From positions 434,001-498,000 of the forward strand of contig JAALGZ010000008.1 in NCBI GenBank assembly GCA_015227615.1: 64,000 nucleotides of DNA, written 5' to 3'. The DNA comes from Labyrinthula sp. Ha (taxonomy: Eukaryota > Sar > Bigyra > Labyrinthulida > Labyrinthulaceae). Positions 1 to 10,161 of this stretch are shown piece by piece (the first letter of the stretch is position 1; each line of letters begins with the position of its first letter). Under the pieces are notes generated by a model, which had not been told where the DNA came from, did not search any database, and saw only the letters and a list, made by a program, of their open reading frames with translations. Position numbers and translations under genes: made by a program.

Positions 1-1
1 G

Positions 2-1069
2 ATTCCCTGTATGAAAAAAACTGCAAGGGACCTGGTTGTATACATGAAAGTAGCCCAAAAAGAATCAGCAAAGGAAATAACAGATTTTGATATCTTGAAG
101 TTGATGATTATGACTTCATTGGAAACAATTTGTCAAGTGTCGTTTGGGTATGAAATTGGTTGTTTCAACAAGAAGAAAGGTAACGAAATAATAGGCATTC
201 TTTCCATTATATTCAATACCTTCGGACGCAGAATAAGTTCTCCATATCTTCAATGGACCAAGAGCTTTCCAACTGCAGAAAATACTAAATTAAATGCTTC
301 TTTGGAAAAACTAAATATAATTGTTAGAGACATAATTGCTAAACGTAGAAAAAGTAAGAGGGAAACTGAAAAGATCAATTTACTCGACATCATTCTTGAA
401 AGTGATTTTAATGAAGAACAAGTTACTGATAATGTTAAAAATGTTTTGTTTGCAGGATTTGATACCACTGCAAGTACTTTGTGTTGGTCCTTTTATGTAT
501 TGGCAAAGCGCCCAGATATCCAAAGCAAGATCCGTGCCGAGATGGACAAGCAGTTTGGGTCAAAGTTGGACACATTGGATGGACCAAAACTAGAAAAGTT
601 GACATACTTGAATGCAGTAGTTATGGAAATCTTCCGTTTGTATCCAGGTGCAGCCTTCACTAGAACAACTTTGGAGGAAATATGTGTTGGTGGATATACT
701 ATTCCCGCAGGGGTGGATATTGGATTCACCCCATATATATACCATAGGGATGAAAGAAACTTTCGAAATGCCAAAGTGTTTTGCCCAGAAAGGTGGCTGA
801 CAGGCGATCGACAGAATGTTGATTTATTCTCTCAGTTGTCTACAGCAGCTGTAGAAACAGCTTTTCTAACATTTGGATATGGAAAGCAAAACTGTGTGGG
901 AAGAAAGTTATCAGCTTTAGAGACTCGTATTGTGATTCTGTATGTGTTGAGAAATTTTGAAGTTTTCCCTGCGATAAAACAACATCCAGAGTTCCAAGAA
1001 ACCCCTTTTGCTGGAGTTACACTGATTCCTCAGCACATGAGAGTTGGTTTCAAACCAAGAAAAGTCTAG
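2..1069 (+). CDS. Cytochrome P450, C-terminal part (5' end outside the window)
   Basis: Haem-thiolate monooxygenase fragment. The frame is open to the left window edge, so the first ATG at 11 is probably internal and the N-terminal anchor and helix C are missing. Counting from that Met, the I-helix oxygen-binding motif AGFDTT is at 148-153, the K-helix ExxR at E206/R209, the PERW motif at 259-262, and the haem loop FGYGKQNCVG at 288-297 with Cys295 as the expected iron ligand. All core P450 landmarks are in the usual order and spacing, which is family knowledge applied to motifs I can see. Substrate and CYP family cannot be assigned. No introns interrupt the 1,068 bases seen. The gene ends with TAG about 100 bp from the convergent PRXL2-like gene. 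Confidence 0.95.
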   Translation: MPCMKKTARDLVVYMKVAQKESAKEITDFDILKLMIMTSLETICQVSFGYEIGCFNKKKGNEIIGILSIIFNTFGRRISSPYLQWTKSFPTAENTKLNASLEKLNIIVRDIIAKRRKSKRETEKINLLDIILESDFNEEQVTDNVKNVLFAGFDTTASTLCWSFYVLAKRPDIQSKIRAEMDKQFGSKLDTLDGPKLEKLTYLNAVVMEIFRLYPGAAFTRTTLEEICVGGYTIPAGVDIGFTPYIYHRDERNFRNAKVFCPERWLTGDRQNVDLFSQLSTAAVETAFLTFGYGKQNCVGRKLSALETRIVILYVLRNFEVFPAIKQHPEFQETPFAGVTLIPQHMRVGFKPRKV

Positions 1070-1171
1070 CAACATGGGAATTACATTTATTCACTGATGT
1101 TTGAACATCTGTTAATACCTTCTATTATAAGTGTCTCTGGGCAGATCGGAATAAGAAAATTTTGTTGTTTC

Positions 1172-1780
1172 CTACGACGTCTTCTTAATCTCAAGAACCT
1201 TGAACATTTCCTCTAAATTTGGTTTATCTCCAAACGTTTTCTGCTGAAACTCGTAAATGACTTGTCCTCTCTTATTGAGGATATATGTTCCACCTAACTG
1301 CATCTTGTCTCCTGTTCTGCTCTGCTCAACATTTCTTGCCTGGAACATTCGCTTGATAACTTGGGGCTTCAGTAGATCGGTATAGCTTCCTTCTCCAAGT
1401 TTGAACTCCTTATACAATTTTTTATCTTCATCAATATAAAGATCTAATCCTTTCCAATAACCTCCTTCAAGAAAAGAATCTAGAGCATCGACACCTAAAC
1501 CTACTCCTACAAGTTTCACTCCATTTTTCTCCAATGTTGGAGCAAGAGAACTCATTTCCGTAGCTAAGTTTCTGCATAGCGGACAACCAAATCTTCGAAG
1601 CAAATGAACAACTGTGATACCTTCTTTCCATAGATTTTCAAGTTTCACTTCTTTGAGAGAGTATTTTTTGCTTGCATTATGTTCAGAGACAACCTTTTGT
1701 AACGTAACATCACTCAGCGAAGGCACCTCTTGCAAACAAATTCCATTCATAATGTTCCTATTTTCTATGTTTTTACTCAT
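1172..1780 (-). CDS. Peroxiredoxin-like 2 (PRXL2/FAM213) thioredoxin-fold protein
   Basis: 202-residue protein with one AhpC/TSA-type thioredoxin fold. The hallmark is LRRFGCPLCR at about 61-70, giving a CxxC pair (C66, C69) in the place typical of the PRXL2/FAM213 group, which includes prostamide/prostaglandin F synthase. The later blocks VGVGLG, LYIDEDKKLY and LGGTYILNKRGQVIYEFQQK also fit that fold. The expected role is thiol-dependent redox chemistry in the cytosol; the substrate is unknown. There is no signal peptide or membrane segment. Met1 is used, with Met11 as an alternative. It is convergent with the P450, about 100 bp away, and is followed upstream by more than 3 kb without genes. 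Confidence 0.88.
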   Translation of the reverse strand: MSKNIENRNIMNGICLQEVPSLSDVTLQKVVSEHNASKKYSLKEVKLENLWKEGITVVHLLRRFGCPLCRNLATEMSSLAPTLEKNGVKLVGVGLGVDALDSFLEGGYWKGLDLYIDEDKKLYKEFKLGEGSYTDLLKPQVIKRMFQARNVEQSRTGDKMQLGGTYILNKRGQVIYEFQQKTFGDKPNLEEMFKVLEIKKTS

Positions 1781-4700
1781 TTAATTATTAATTAATTTGT
1801 TTTGTTTGAACACTTGTCTGTAGTGTACTTGTATTATATTCATTGTTTGACATGTTTGAACATCTACAATTGTGTACAATTTTGGAATTTAAAGTATGAA
1901 TTGTTCTATGTGGAAGAATGTAGCATTACCAAAAGAGATAAGAGAAGATGTTCTAGTGTAACAAAGATGTTACTTAAAGTAAAACATCAATGAAACATAT
2001 TAATTGATATTGGATATTCTTTACATGGGCAAAAACTGCTTTCTTTGTGCAGTCTGAACATATTATTTTATAGATCAATCTTTTAAATAATTGATTTATT
2101 CTATCTATGTTGCCCAAGCGGTGATATCCTCTAAGTTCTTTTAAGAGTTAGACTGCATGATTCAATCATTCTTGAGGTATCTTAACAAAAAAACATATGA
2201 AAATGATGTCTTGCTGCTTTATTTCGCGCTTTAATATTAGTGGTTAAGAGTTTTTAGGTTTTAAGGTGCACCAGAGAGTCTTACGTGGAAACTAATGCCA
2301 ACGAAATGAGATGCTTCTAAAAATATATATAATAGTTCGTTGAGCCAACTTTGTTCTTCCAAGATTGAAAACTCCATAAAATTTGAGATCAATGGATCAT
2401 GTACAAATCAAGCAACCTTTTTAATAGGTAAATCAACTCAAAGAATTTTTGGGTACTTAAACTTCCTGGCCTTTGCGAAACGTGATATCCTGTTTCGTAC
2501 ATTATCATGAAAATGTATTGATTTCACCTATATTTGTTCTGCTGATAGTATAATCAACCCTACTTTAAAAAGGTTTAAGGTTAACGTAGAATTTGGTTCA
2601 TACTTTAGTCATGTTTATTAGTGTTGATACGTGCTAGTAGTATATAATGCAGATTAATATTCATCAAAGCTTATCTGGTAAAAGTAAAGATTTTAGAATT
2701 AATTGGGAAACAAAACTCTTGATTTACCCACTAGAAATATTACATTATTTTTAAACCAAAAGCCTGTGGCCATAATATGAGACATTGCATTTCAATATAT
2801 GGGAAATAGTAAGCCTAATTATTAATAGAATATTCAGCATATAATATGCAAAGAATCAGAGGTTACATAGAAGAAAAAAAATTGGGTTTCAATGCTGGAG
2901 AAAAAAATAAGTTTGTCAATTATGAAACCTAATGATATGTTGCAATTGGTTGTCAACGGAGTTTATTTCATAGATTGAACGGTACCTGACTTAGAAATAG
3001 AAAACAAATCAAACTAAAAAACATTAGAACGGGCTCTCGAACCACAAGCCGCAGTTATGGATAATCCGCCATTTTCGTTGTTTAAAGGAAATTTCACTGC
3101 TTTCAGCGGTTTTGTGTTTTAAACTTCAATGAGTAGTTGGAATATGCTGCACGCATCTCCTAAAATGATTTTCTGACTCTTGAGCACAGGGTACTTGACA
3201 GATATTTTTAGTATTTCTGGAGAATAGTTACAGTCTATGCCTTCCCTTCTAGAAATAGAGTTGAAGTGGCCAGTAATAGAATCATCGAGATACGCGAAGC
3301 TGCACATATATCCCTCCCATGGTAGCTATGAGTCATGTCTGCAATTCCCAAATATAACAAAGTTTCTAATGGCAAAATTATGAGTTATAGAATTCATGTA
3401 CCCATTCCATGGTAAGAGCATACATACATATTATTTGGTGCACAATAAGTAAGTTTCAGTATCAAAACCTCTTTGTTTAGGTAGGAGAAGGATAGTGTAG
3501 GCTGCAGTGACCTACCTAAGTTTCAATGTGGTAATTACTATGTTTGGTCCTTCATTCTTTCTACATTGGATATAGATTCCGTACTAACATGACGTACAAT
3601 TTGAACCTACGTATCAATACTTTGAAATCAGAACTGTATCCTTGATTCAATTTTAGTGCTCTTCTTTTCCATTTAAGATTAGATATAATATAGATCATTT
3701 ATTCATTTCCAAAGCACTCAAGTTTTTATGTTTGTAATAAGCTTTTAAAACACTTCGTATGTCCCAAATTTCCCTTGATGGGTTCCATGAATATTAGATA
3801 AGGCCTACTGAGGTCTTGTGGTTTGAGAGATACTTCAAGACACCTTTGTATAACCACATTGCCGCCTTAACATGAAAAATATTTTGAAATAAAAAAAAAT
3901 TCACCTATCCAGTTCTTTGGAAAAGTCTTTATTACGTAGGTGGTAAAATTTCTTCAACTGTTTCTTAAATTTGGGGTGTTTTATAACTGGTCATTAACTT
4001 GCTGTCTCCGTATATTAGAATCACGTTTCCTTGAAAAATTTAGGTCAAGGTTCAAACTCCATCCTAGCGTTAAATTACTCCTTATTGTCCCAAATTTATT
4101 ATACCTTTGTTACTTTAATTGAGCATTTATGAGCATATGTCTTCCCTGCGACCGAGTGCTTTTAAATTCTCATACTGAACCATCAATTGGTCATGAAGCG
4201 TAATACTTTTTGATGGCCTACACTGTACGAAGTAATATGTAAGAAACTATACTACTATGATTTTCTTGTTTAGATGAAAAAATTATTCCTGCTTCATAAT
4301 AGGCAGATTTGTTTGTTTTGGTTTGCCAGTACCTCATTACTTTTCTCTCATTTAACTCACCTATTAGATCTGCACTCTCTGGTGATATTTAGAATCAGTA
4401 AGGCTGCCAAGAGTAAGAAGATAAGTTACAATAACTTCATAATAAAAAGTTCTAGGTGACAACCCACATAATGAAGACAACTTTCCATAAAAAACTTTAG
4501 GGAACCCTTTATGGCAGCAAAACCCTTGGTCCACAACTTATGGTGAATTTTGATAAACTTCTAGTGATAAGAGAGGAAATAAGGACTAAAATCCGTAGGG
4601 AAACTAACACCTATCAGGTGGCAATAAAATGTTGCTGCAACAGAAAAAACACAGAGGAAACACTGTTGAGCGGGAATTGGCAAGTGATGATTCTAACAAG

Positions 4701-4907
4701 ATTATAAAAGAAAATCTTAGAATTGAAAACTTGTGATTTTTCCATATTTATGTTATTTAGCAGGTGGTGTGTATTTTATTTTCGAGTGTGTTACTTTTAG
4801 GTTGGAAACACTACAGTCTTACAAGGACATAACGGACCCAAAGCCTTAATGTATTTTATTTTGGGCACCACATAGTTCCCATAAAATATGTGCACATTCC
4901 AATCATT
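1781..4907. other. Gene-poor intergenic stretch
   Basis: AT-rich DNA with only short chance ORFs of about 60 codons. A minus-strand frame at 3119-3307 has no recognisable motif and I do not call it. No transposon ends, RNA genes or tandem arrays are visible before the 51-bp repeats that begin at 4908. Confidence 0.6.
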
Positions 4908-5060
4908 GATTTTACTTTCAGATCTTTATTTTACTTATTATTAAGAACAAAACCAAATGATTTTACTTTCAGGTCTTTATTTTACTTATTATTAAGAACA
5001 AAACCAAATGATTTTACTTTCAGGACTTTATTTTACTTATTATTAAGAACAAAACCAAAT
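4908..5060. repeat. Three tandem copies of a 51-bp unit
   Basis: Three nearly identical, head-to-tail 51-bp units start at 4908, 4959 and 5010, followed by the first nine bases of a fourth. Copies differ at about one position (a GATC/GGTC/GGAC variation). Because 51 is divisible by three, the array reads as a repeated peptide (FRSLFYLLLRTKPND) in one plus frame, but nothing suggests that it is translated. It lies about 185 bp upstream of the first LRR-like gene, so it may be part of that promoter. Confidence 0.95.
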
Positions 5061-5244
5061 GATTTTACTAGTAGTTAGTGTACTCTTAAAAAGAGAGAAG
5101 TTTCTTTGTGAACGAAACTTTGGAACTGCTTACAGAATGGGAAACGAGTTTCTATCAAAACTAAATTAATCACAGAACAGCTTAAACGAAGACAAGTCAA
5201 GTTAAGCAGTTACCAACACGATTAATCTACTATATTCTTCTACT

Positions 5245-6531
5245 ATGAATCCTAATATTGCAGTGCCTTCCAACTCAGGAACATATTCAATCTCTTCTCT
5301 TGAAGCAAAGAGTGAAATTCAAGAGCTACATCATGCAGTGACTTTGGAAAAACAAGGCGTAGAAACAGTGAATGAAACATCTCTTCACAACAACAATATG
5401 AAAAATTTCAAATGGAAAGTATTCTTTGGTGCTATAACCTTTACCGCACTACTTGGAACTATGTTAATGATGTTCTCAATGGACCATACGTCTGTTGGGA
5501 AAATGGAAAACAAGAAGAAAGAAAATTTTGTTTCCCAAAATCTGAAAGAAATGAGTTTATCTGTTACAGGAGAAAGGAGTTTACTTGGTTGTTCAGAAGA
5601 ACTTGCTGAACTTTCTCGAGAACTTATTGGTGCTAATGCAATCCGTGGACCTTTTCCAGGTGTTCAGATAGGAGATATTTTCTTGCCTTGCTTTCCAAGA
5701 AATGCATTGAAATATTCAAATGTAAGTACAAGAGGAGATAATTTGAGGTTTTCAAATGTTATCATTGGTGTAGTTGAAGAGGGTGCTCTAAATACAAGTA
5801 TTGGCTTCAATATTGTCAGAGTTGATTTTTATGAATCACATGTTTACACTTTTGAGAACCAAGATAAAAGCATTACCTTTGTTAATTTCAGAAATACAGA
5901 AGTTGGTAAATTTCCAGATTTTTTTCCTGCTGAGCAGATATATCTTGAGAACCTCGTTAATTTTATTCCTTCTATAGAGTTCATTAATTTCATTACGAGT
6001 TCTCCAAAAGCTATGCTTTCTATGACTAGAATGTGGGATGATGAAAACTTAAATATGTTCCATAAGTTGCTGCGTGAATCTAATAAGAGTATCTCTTTTG
6101 AACAATTGGGAGGTAGTATTAGAATTGTGGATAACGAAATTACAACCTTACCAAAGAATTTTCTTGACTCTGAAAGTATTAATTCAACTACAGATAGTTT
6201 GAGCTTAACTTTTGCATCAAATTCCCGCTTAAGTTATTTACCAGATTTTATTTTTGCTGTTGATCCAAGAACTAACTTCAGATTGGTGTTTGAGAATAGC
6301 AATCAGTTTGTAAGACTTCCATTAAGCACTTCTTACTTGAATCTGAATTTTTTGAGATTGTATGGTACAGGAGTTGATTCTTTCGAAAATGTTGACTTTA
6401 GAAAGTTTCCGGAGCTAGTCGAAATGAGCTTAGCTTATTCACCAATTAACCCACTTTGCTCTAACCAAGCTTCCTTCAAGGAGCATTATGGTATTAACAG
6501 TACAGTTTTACTTAGTGATTGCATTGCTTAA
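5245..6531 (+). CDS. LRR-like type II membrane protein, copy 1
   Basis: 428-residue protein of unknown function; the first of three intact paralogues in this block. A basic, cytoplasm-type N-terminus of about 57 residues precedes one membrane helix at about 58-78, so the remaining 350 residues should lie outside the cell or in a lumen. The ectodomain has irregular leucine/isoleucine-rich strands of LRR type and landmarks shared with the paralogues: a Cys soon after the membrane (LLGCSEEL), a LPC block, a KFPDFFP block, ITSSPK, a DDENLNMF block, LPKNFL, and a C-terminal cap SPINPLCSNQASFKEHYG ending in a second Cys. The paralogue alignment is my own by eye. No catalytic motif is seen. The start is the first ATG after a 51-bp repeat region and a pyrimidine-rich ACTATATTCTTC element. 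Confidence 0.85.
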   Translation: MNPNIAVPSNSGTYSISSLEAKSEIQELHHAVTLEKQGVETVNETSLHNNNMKNFKWKVFFGAITFTALLGTMLMMFSMDHTSVGKMENKKKENFVSQNLKEMSLSVTGERSLLGCSEELAELSRELIGANAIRGPFPGVQIGDIFLPCFPRNALKYSNVSTRGDNLRFSNVIIGVVEEGALNTSIGFNIVRVDFYESHVYTFENQDKSITFVNFRNTEVGKFPDFFPAEQIYLENLVNFIPSIEFINFITSSPKAMLSMTRMWDDENLNMFHKLLRESNKSISFEQLGGSIRIVDNEITTLPKNFLDSESINSTTDSLSLTFASNSRLSYLPDFIFAVDPRTNFRLVFENSNQFVRLPLSTSYLNLNFLRLYGTGVDSFENVDFRKFPELVEMSLAYSPINPLCSNQASFKEHYGINSTVLLSDCIA

Positions 6532-6692
6532 AATAATTGGGGAAAATCTCTATATAGAGAAGGTTTAGTCTTGTAAAGAATAAGCGCTTTATAGCGAATA
6601 TCTTTTATCTTCTTCTATACAGCCGATATCCAAACAATCACAGTGGTGCATTACCCTGAATTAGTTATTTAAATAATAGATTTTTCACAACC

Positions 6693-7487
6693 ATGAGATG
6701 TCTTTCAACAAAAGTGTCTTCTTCGCTAATACGCTCACTACGAGAGCAAACCGGAGCCCCAATAATGCAAGTAAAAAAGGCCTTATCAGAAACAGGCTCT
6801 GTAGAAAATGCTATTGAGTATCTGCGAAAACATGGTCTCAAACTAGCAGAAAAGAAGCAAGATAGAGAAGCAACTGAAGGAGTTATCTCCATAAGAAGAT
6901 CAACAAATTCATCGATCCAAGCGATTGAAATACTTTGTGAAACAGATTTTGTTTCAAGAAACTCCACTTTCAAAACTTTAGCAAAAAATCTGCTCAACCA
7001 ATTACCTGCTGAAGAGAATTTAAGTGCATCAGAGTTCAAGGAAAATGTGACAGTCAAGAATATCCTTGCTGATGCAACTGTAGCTCTAAGTGAAAAAATT
7101 CATATCTCAAGTATTTGGAATATTCCAATGGATTTAAATACTGTTACTGGAGTTTACATGCACAATGGAATTGAAGAGGACTCTTTCTTGTTTGGTTCAA
7201 AATTTGGGTTAGTGAGCTTTGATGCGCAAGAGAAACTTGAAGACCCTGAGATTAAGATTAGGGTGGAAGAAGTTGCTGCTGATTTATCGTTGCACTTAGT
7301 TGCCCAGGGAGAAGTTGATACACCTTGGTTGGAACAGGATGTCATCAGTGCAGGAAAATACAATAACTTGAGCGTGAAAGATGTGTTTGAAAGTTTAAAG
7401 AAAGAAACCGGAATATCTTTGGAGTTTAAGCATTTGCTTAAATTAGAAGTAGGTGGAAAAGAAAGAAATGGCTTCATATACTTTTAA
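6693..7487 (+). CDS. TSFM: Elongation factor Ts, mitochondrial
   Basis: 264-residue guanine-nucleotide exchange factor that reloads mitochondrial EF-Tu with GTP. The N-terminus MRCLSTKVSSSLIRSL is basic and hydroxylated, as in a short mitochondrial presequence. It runs straight into the UBA-like domain, with REQTGAPIMQVKKALSE at about 17-33 and the following block with AIEYLRKHG. The EF-Ts signature CETDFVSRN is at 82-90, in the strand that contacts EF-Tu. The C-terminal half (HLVAQGEVDTPWL and the following residues) matches the second core subdomain. Length is slightly short for a mitochondrial EF-Ts but complete. The gene is co-oriented with the LRR-like copy 1, 161 bp downstream of it; no operon is implied. 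Confidence 0.92.
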   Translation: MRCLSTKVSSSLIRSLREQTGAPIMQVKKALSETGSVENAIEYLRKHGLKLAEKKQDREATEGVISIRRSTNSSIQAIEILCETDFVSRNSTFKTLAKNLLNQLPAEENLSASEFKENVTVKNILADATVALSEKIHISSIWNIPMDLNTVTGVYMHNGIEEDSFLFGSKFGLVSFDAQEKLEDPEIKIRVEEVAADLSLHLVAQGEVDTPWLEQDVISAGKYNNLSVKDVFESLKKETGISLEFKHLLKLEVGGKERNGFIYF

Positions 7488-7776
7488 ACACACACACTCT
7501 AAAAACTTTCATCTTTCCCTCTTCACTCAATTTCAGAATCGTTTCTTTAACATGTTCGAATTGGACATCCATAATTTCGTCCGTGGATATCGCCAATTTT
7601 GACCGTTTAGTTCAGCGTAAAAATTCAGAAAAGAAGTGGATTTGGAAAAATGACCATTGGGCAATACTTATATGAGCATACGAAAAATCGGAAATGACGG
7701 GGTTAAATAGAAGTAATAATATCAGTCCACTATATTCTTCAACAAAAATTCGGAAACTTCGGAAAAAGAAATAGGT

Positions 7777-8874
7777 ATGAAGGTGGTCGGAGAAAACTTG
7801 ACTGATTGTGAGCTTCCCTTTATTTTGGTGGAGTCTAGGTGCGAAGTAACAGTTTTCGAAGAGTTCGAGCCTTTCACCACATACTTAAGATATTTTGCAT
7901 TGGTTGAGTTTGGCGTACTCTTCCTTCTTCTAATCGCTGCTCTCTTTGCATACATCGGCTCCTCCATCTCGAAAAACCGCAAGCAGGTTGTTGGTGAAAA
8001 ATCAAGATCTGAGCAAAGGAACAAGTTCTTCCTCTATAATGCCTTTTGTCTATTCCTTTCTGCAATCTCAATAGCAGGACTGTGGTTCTTTGCATACAAT
8101 GGTTTCATACTAGATCTAGAGTTTAACAGCGCAAGAGGTAGGATAAACGCGTCTGTTTTGTTCATCTCGTTAAACACATTTTACATGTCCAACTATTCAT
8201 TTTTACCTGTATTAAATCAATTAATGGGGTCTTTTGCTTTTGATAATGTAAGCCAGGAGCGATTCAATTGTGGACTTAGAATTGGATTCATTTACCCTTT
8301 CATTGCGGTGATACCTTTCAGTTTTTTACTATTCAGAGGACTCCTTGATGTGCCGTACTACTTGACTTTCTCTTTTATAGTTTTCTTTTTTCACACTGTT
8401 CTTCTTGTCTATTTACTCTTAGCTCTTATTGATACAGTTATAAATGGACTAAACTCTCTCAAAGATAGATACAGTTCAACTCCAACTTCATCACGGAACT
8501 CAAATATGCTAAATTCGTTGAATGATTTTTCACGTAAGCTTCAGTTCTATAAGAAAAGTGTGTTGGTACAAAGCATTGTGTTTTGTCTTTCTTTAGTTCT
8601 GATGATGTTTCCTTTCTTGACGAGTATTCCAAGGTTCTTGCTTTATCCTACTGTGTATGCAGTATTTGCAGGACAATCAACTATTGCTGTGTTGTATGTG
8701 TTTAGTAAGTTTATTATTCCTGGGTCTGATGGGTGTTTCTCTCTTGCAACTGCTGCTGGAAGCAAGATTGTAAGAACGAGTTTTAGAAAGTCCAAGGCAA
8801 TTGGCCAAAACCATAAGGTTACCTTAGTTCCGCGTAGTTTTACAGAAGAGGATGTTTATGGTGAGTCTGTTTGA
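7777..8874 (+). CDS. Orphan seven-helix membrane protein
   Basis: 365-residue polytopic protein that I do not recognise by family. Seven hydrophobic helices can be placed at about 42-62, 85-107, 124-146, 166-187, 196-220, 262-283 and 288-311. A roughly 40-residue extracellular-type N-terminus carries Cys11, Cys22 and an Asn-Leu-Thr sequon at 7-9. The basic loop after helix 1 and the Ser/Thr-rich loop between helices 5 and 6 fit an N-out, C-in arrangement. This resembles the layout of G-protein-coupled or other seven-helix receptors, but no DRY, NPxxY or retinal-lysine motif is clear, so a receptor role is inference only. The first ATG follows a copy of ACTATATTCTTC by about 36 bp. The gene is convergent with LRR-like copy 2. 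Confidence 0.8.
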   Translation: MKVVGENLTDCELPFILVESRCEVTVFEEFEPFTTYLRYFALVEFGVLFLLLIAALFAYIGSSISKNRKQVVGEKSRSEQRNKFFLYNAFCLFLSAISIAGLWFFAYNGFILDLEFNSARGRINASVLFISLNTFYMSNYSFLPVLNQLMGSFAFDNVSQERFNCGLRIGFIYPFIAVIPFSFLLFRGLLDVPYYLTFSFIVFFFHTVLLVYLLLALIDTVINGLNSLKDRYSSTPTSSRNSNMLNSLNDFSRKLQFYKKSVLVQSIVFCLSLVLMMFPFLTSIPRFLLYPTVYAVFAGQSTIAVLYVFSKFIIPGSDGCFSLATAAGSKIVRTSFRKSKAIGQNHKVTLVPRSFTEEDVYGESV

Positions 8875-9036
8875 AATTATTTACTTTATATTTGTTATGC
8901 TTACATGTTGGTCAACTTAAGATATTAGTATTTGTTATACATTCTTGAGAGAAGGTTCAGTGAAATTTCTAACTTACGCTAACTCCTCTAGAGATAGACA
9001 TAGAGTTAGTAAAAACGAAAGCAAAACACTTCGTGT

Positions 9037-10161
9037 TCACTGACAAGTATTTATAGATACAGTTTCTGAAATACCGTACTTTTGTCTGAACTCAGCTTCA
9101 TCTGCACATGTTGGCTGAAATGGAGTTTCCTCGAGCTCTATATATAATAAGTTTGGAAAAACAGAAAAATCAATTCCATCGAGACTTTCAATATCGGTAT
9201 TTGAAATTGATAAGGAAATAAGATCAACTTCCACAAGACTTGTTGGAAGATTTTTTAGTTCCTCGCAGTCAGATAAACTTATTTCCACTGCTTGTGCAAG
9301 CATTCCGGAAAAAACACCACTATCTAAGAGTGTTAACTGCTGGCTATAACGCATACTTAGTACTATTTTATCTGCAGTAAACACAAATTTATCTGAACTG
9401 AAAAGATTATTTGGCAAATATGTGAAATTATTTGAAGTTAAACCAAAACTACATTCGGTTGCATCAAACTTTATTATTTTGTTCTCATTTAGTATCAAGT
9501 TCAGAAATATTTGAAGTTTTTCATCATCAAGCATTCCATGTATAACTAAATTTCTTTTTGGAGAGCTGGCCAGGAAATAAATAAAATCTATTGTTGGTAT
9601 AAAATTTAATATTTCGTCAAAATAAAGTCCTCTTACTGGGAAAAAAAGTGGGAATTTGCTAATTTCTGTATATGATATGCGCACCAGATCTACTAGTGTT
9701 TCTTGGTTTCTAAAGTTTCCTATTTTTGATTGCCTAATTTCAAGAACACTGATGGACATATTATCACCTACAAAGGCATTTTCATCAATTACATCAATTA
9801 TAACATTTTCAAGTATAAGGTAGCTTATCAGACCTGCACTGCTTACTAACTTGAAAGAAGCATTTGAAAGACAAGGAAGTGTCATATCTCGGACAGCCAG
9901 TAAAGTAGTTGATCTCACAGAGTACTGAAGCATAAGTTGGGCAGAATATTTTGTATTAACTTCATTGCATTCCTTATTAGCTTCTTCAACATTAGTTTCG
10001 TTTACCTCAGTGTTAAAGGTAAACTCTAAGACGAAAAATGATAGAAGAGAGATGATAAAAATTGATATCAGACTTGCGAGAATAAGCTTCTTTCGTTTTC
10101 TTGCTTTTTGCCGTTTCTCTATGAACTTCTGCAACATCGCGTTGTCATTTGAATTTGCCAT
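9037..10161 (-). CDS. LRR-like type II membrane protein, copy 2
   Basis: 374 residues, the shortest intact paralogue. A lysine/arginine-rich cytoplasmic tail of only about 25 residues (KRQKARKRKK) precedes the membrane helix at about 26-48, giving a strong positive-inside signal for type II topology. The ectodomain repeats the family blocks: a Cys in NKECNEV, LPCLSNASF, NVIIDVIDENAF, KFPLFFP, LASSPKRNL, LDDEKLQIF, LPNNLFSS, and the terminal cap TPFQPTCADEAEFRQKYG closing on a Cys. Function is unknown; ligand binding or cell-surface adhesion would fit the LRR-like fold but is inference. It diverges from copy 3 across an 858-bp gap and converges on the seven-helix gene. Confidence 0.85.
   Translation of the reverse strand: MANSNDNAMLQKFIEKRQKARKRKKLILASLISIFIISLLSFFVLEFTFNTEVNETNVEEANKECNEVNTKYSAQLMLQYSVRSTTLLAVRDMTLPCLSNASFKLVSSAGLISYLILENVIIDVIDENAFVGDNMSISVLEIRQSKIGNFRNQETLVDLVRISYTEISKFPLFFPVRGLYFDEILNFIPTIDFIYFLASSPKRNLVIHGMLDDEKLQIFLNLILNENKIIKFDATECSFGLTSNNFTYLPNNLFSSDKFVFTADKIVLSMRYSQQLTLLDSGVFSGMLAQAVEISLSDCEELKNLPTSLVEVDLISLSISNTDIESLDGIDFSVFPNLLYIELEETPFQPTCADEAEFRQKYGISETVSINTCQ

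Noticed and set aside
2100-2180. tRNA-like GCCCAAGCGGT string
   Set aside because: It resembles a D-arm, but no acceptor, anticodon or T-arm pairing can be built around it.
3119-3307. Minus-strand 62-codon frame containing YLDD, as a reverse transcriptase
   Set aside because: No other RT motif lies near it. YLDD alone in AT-rich DNA is not evidence.
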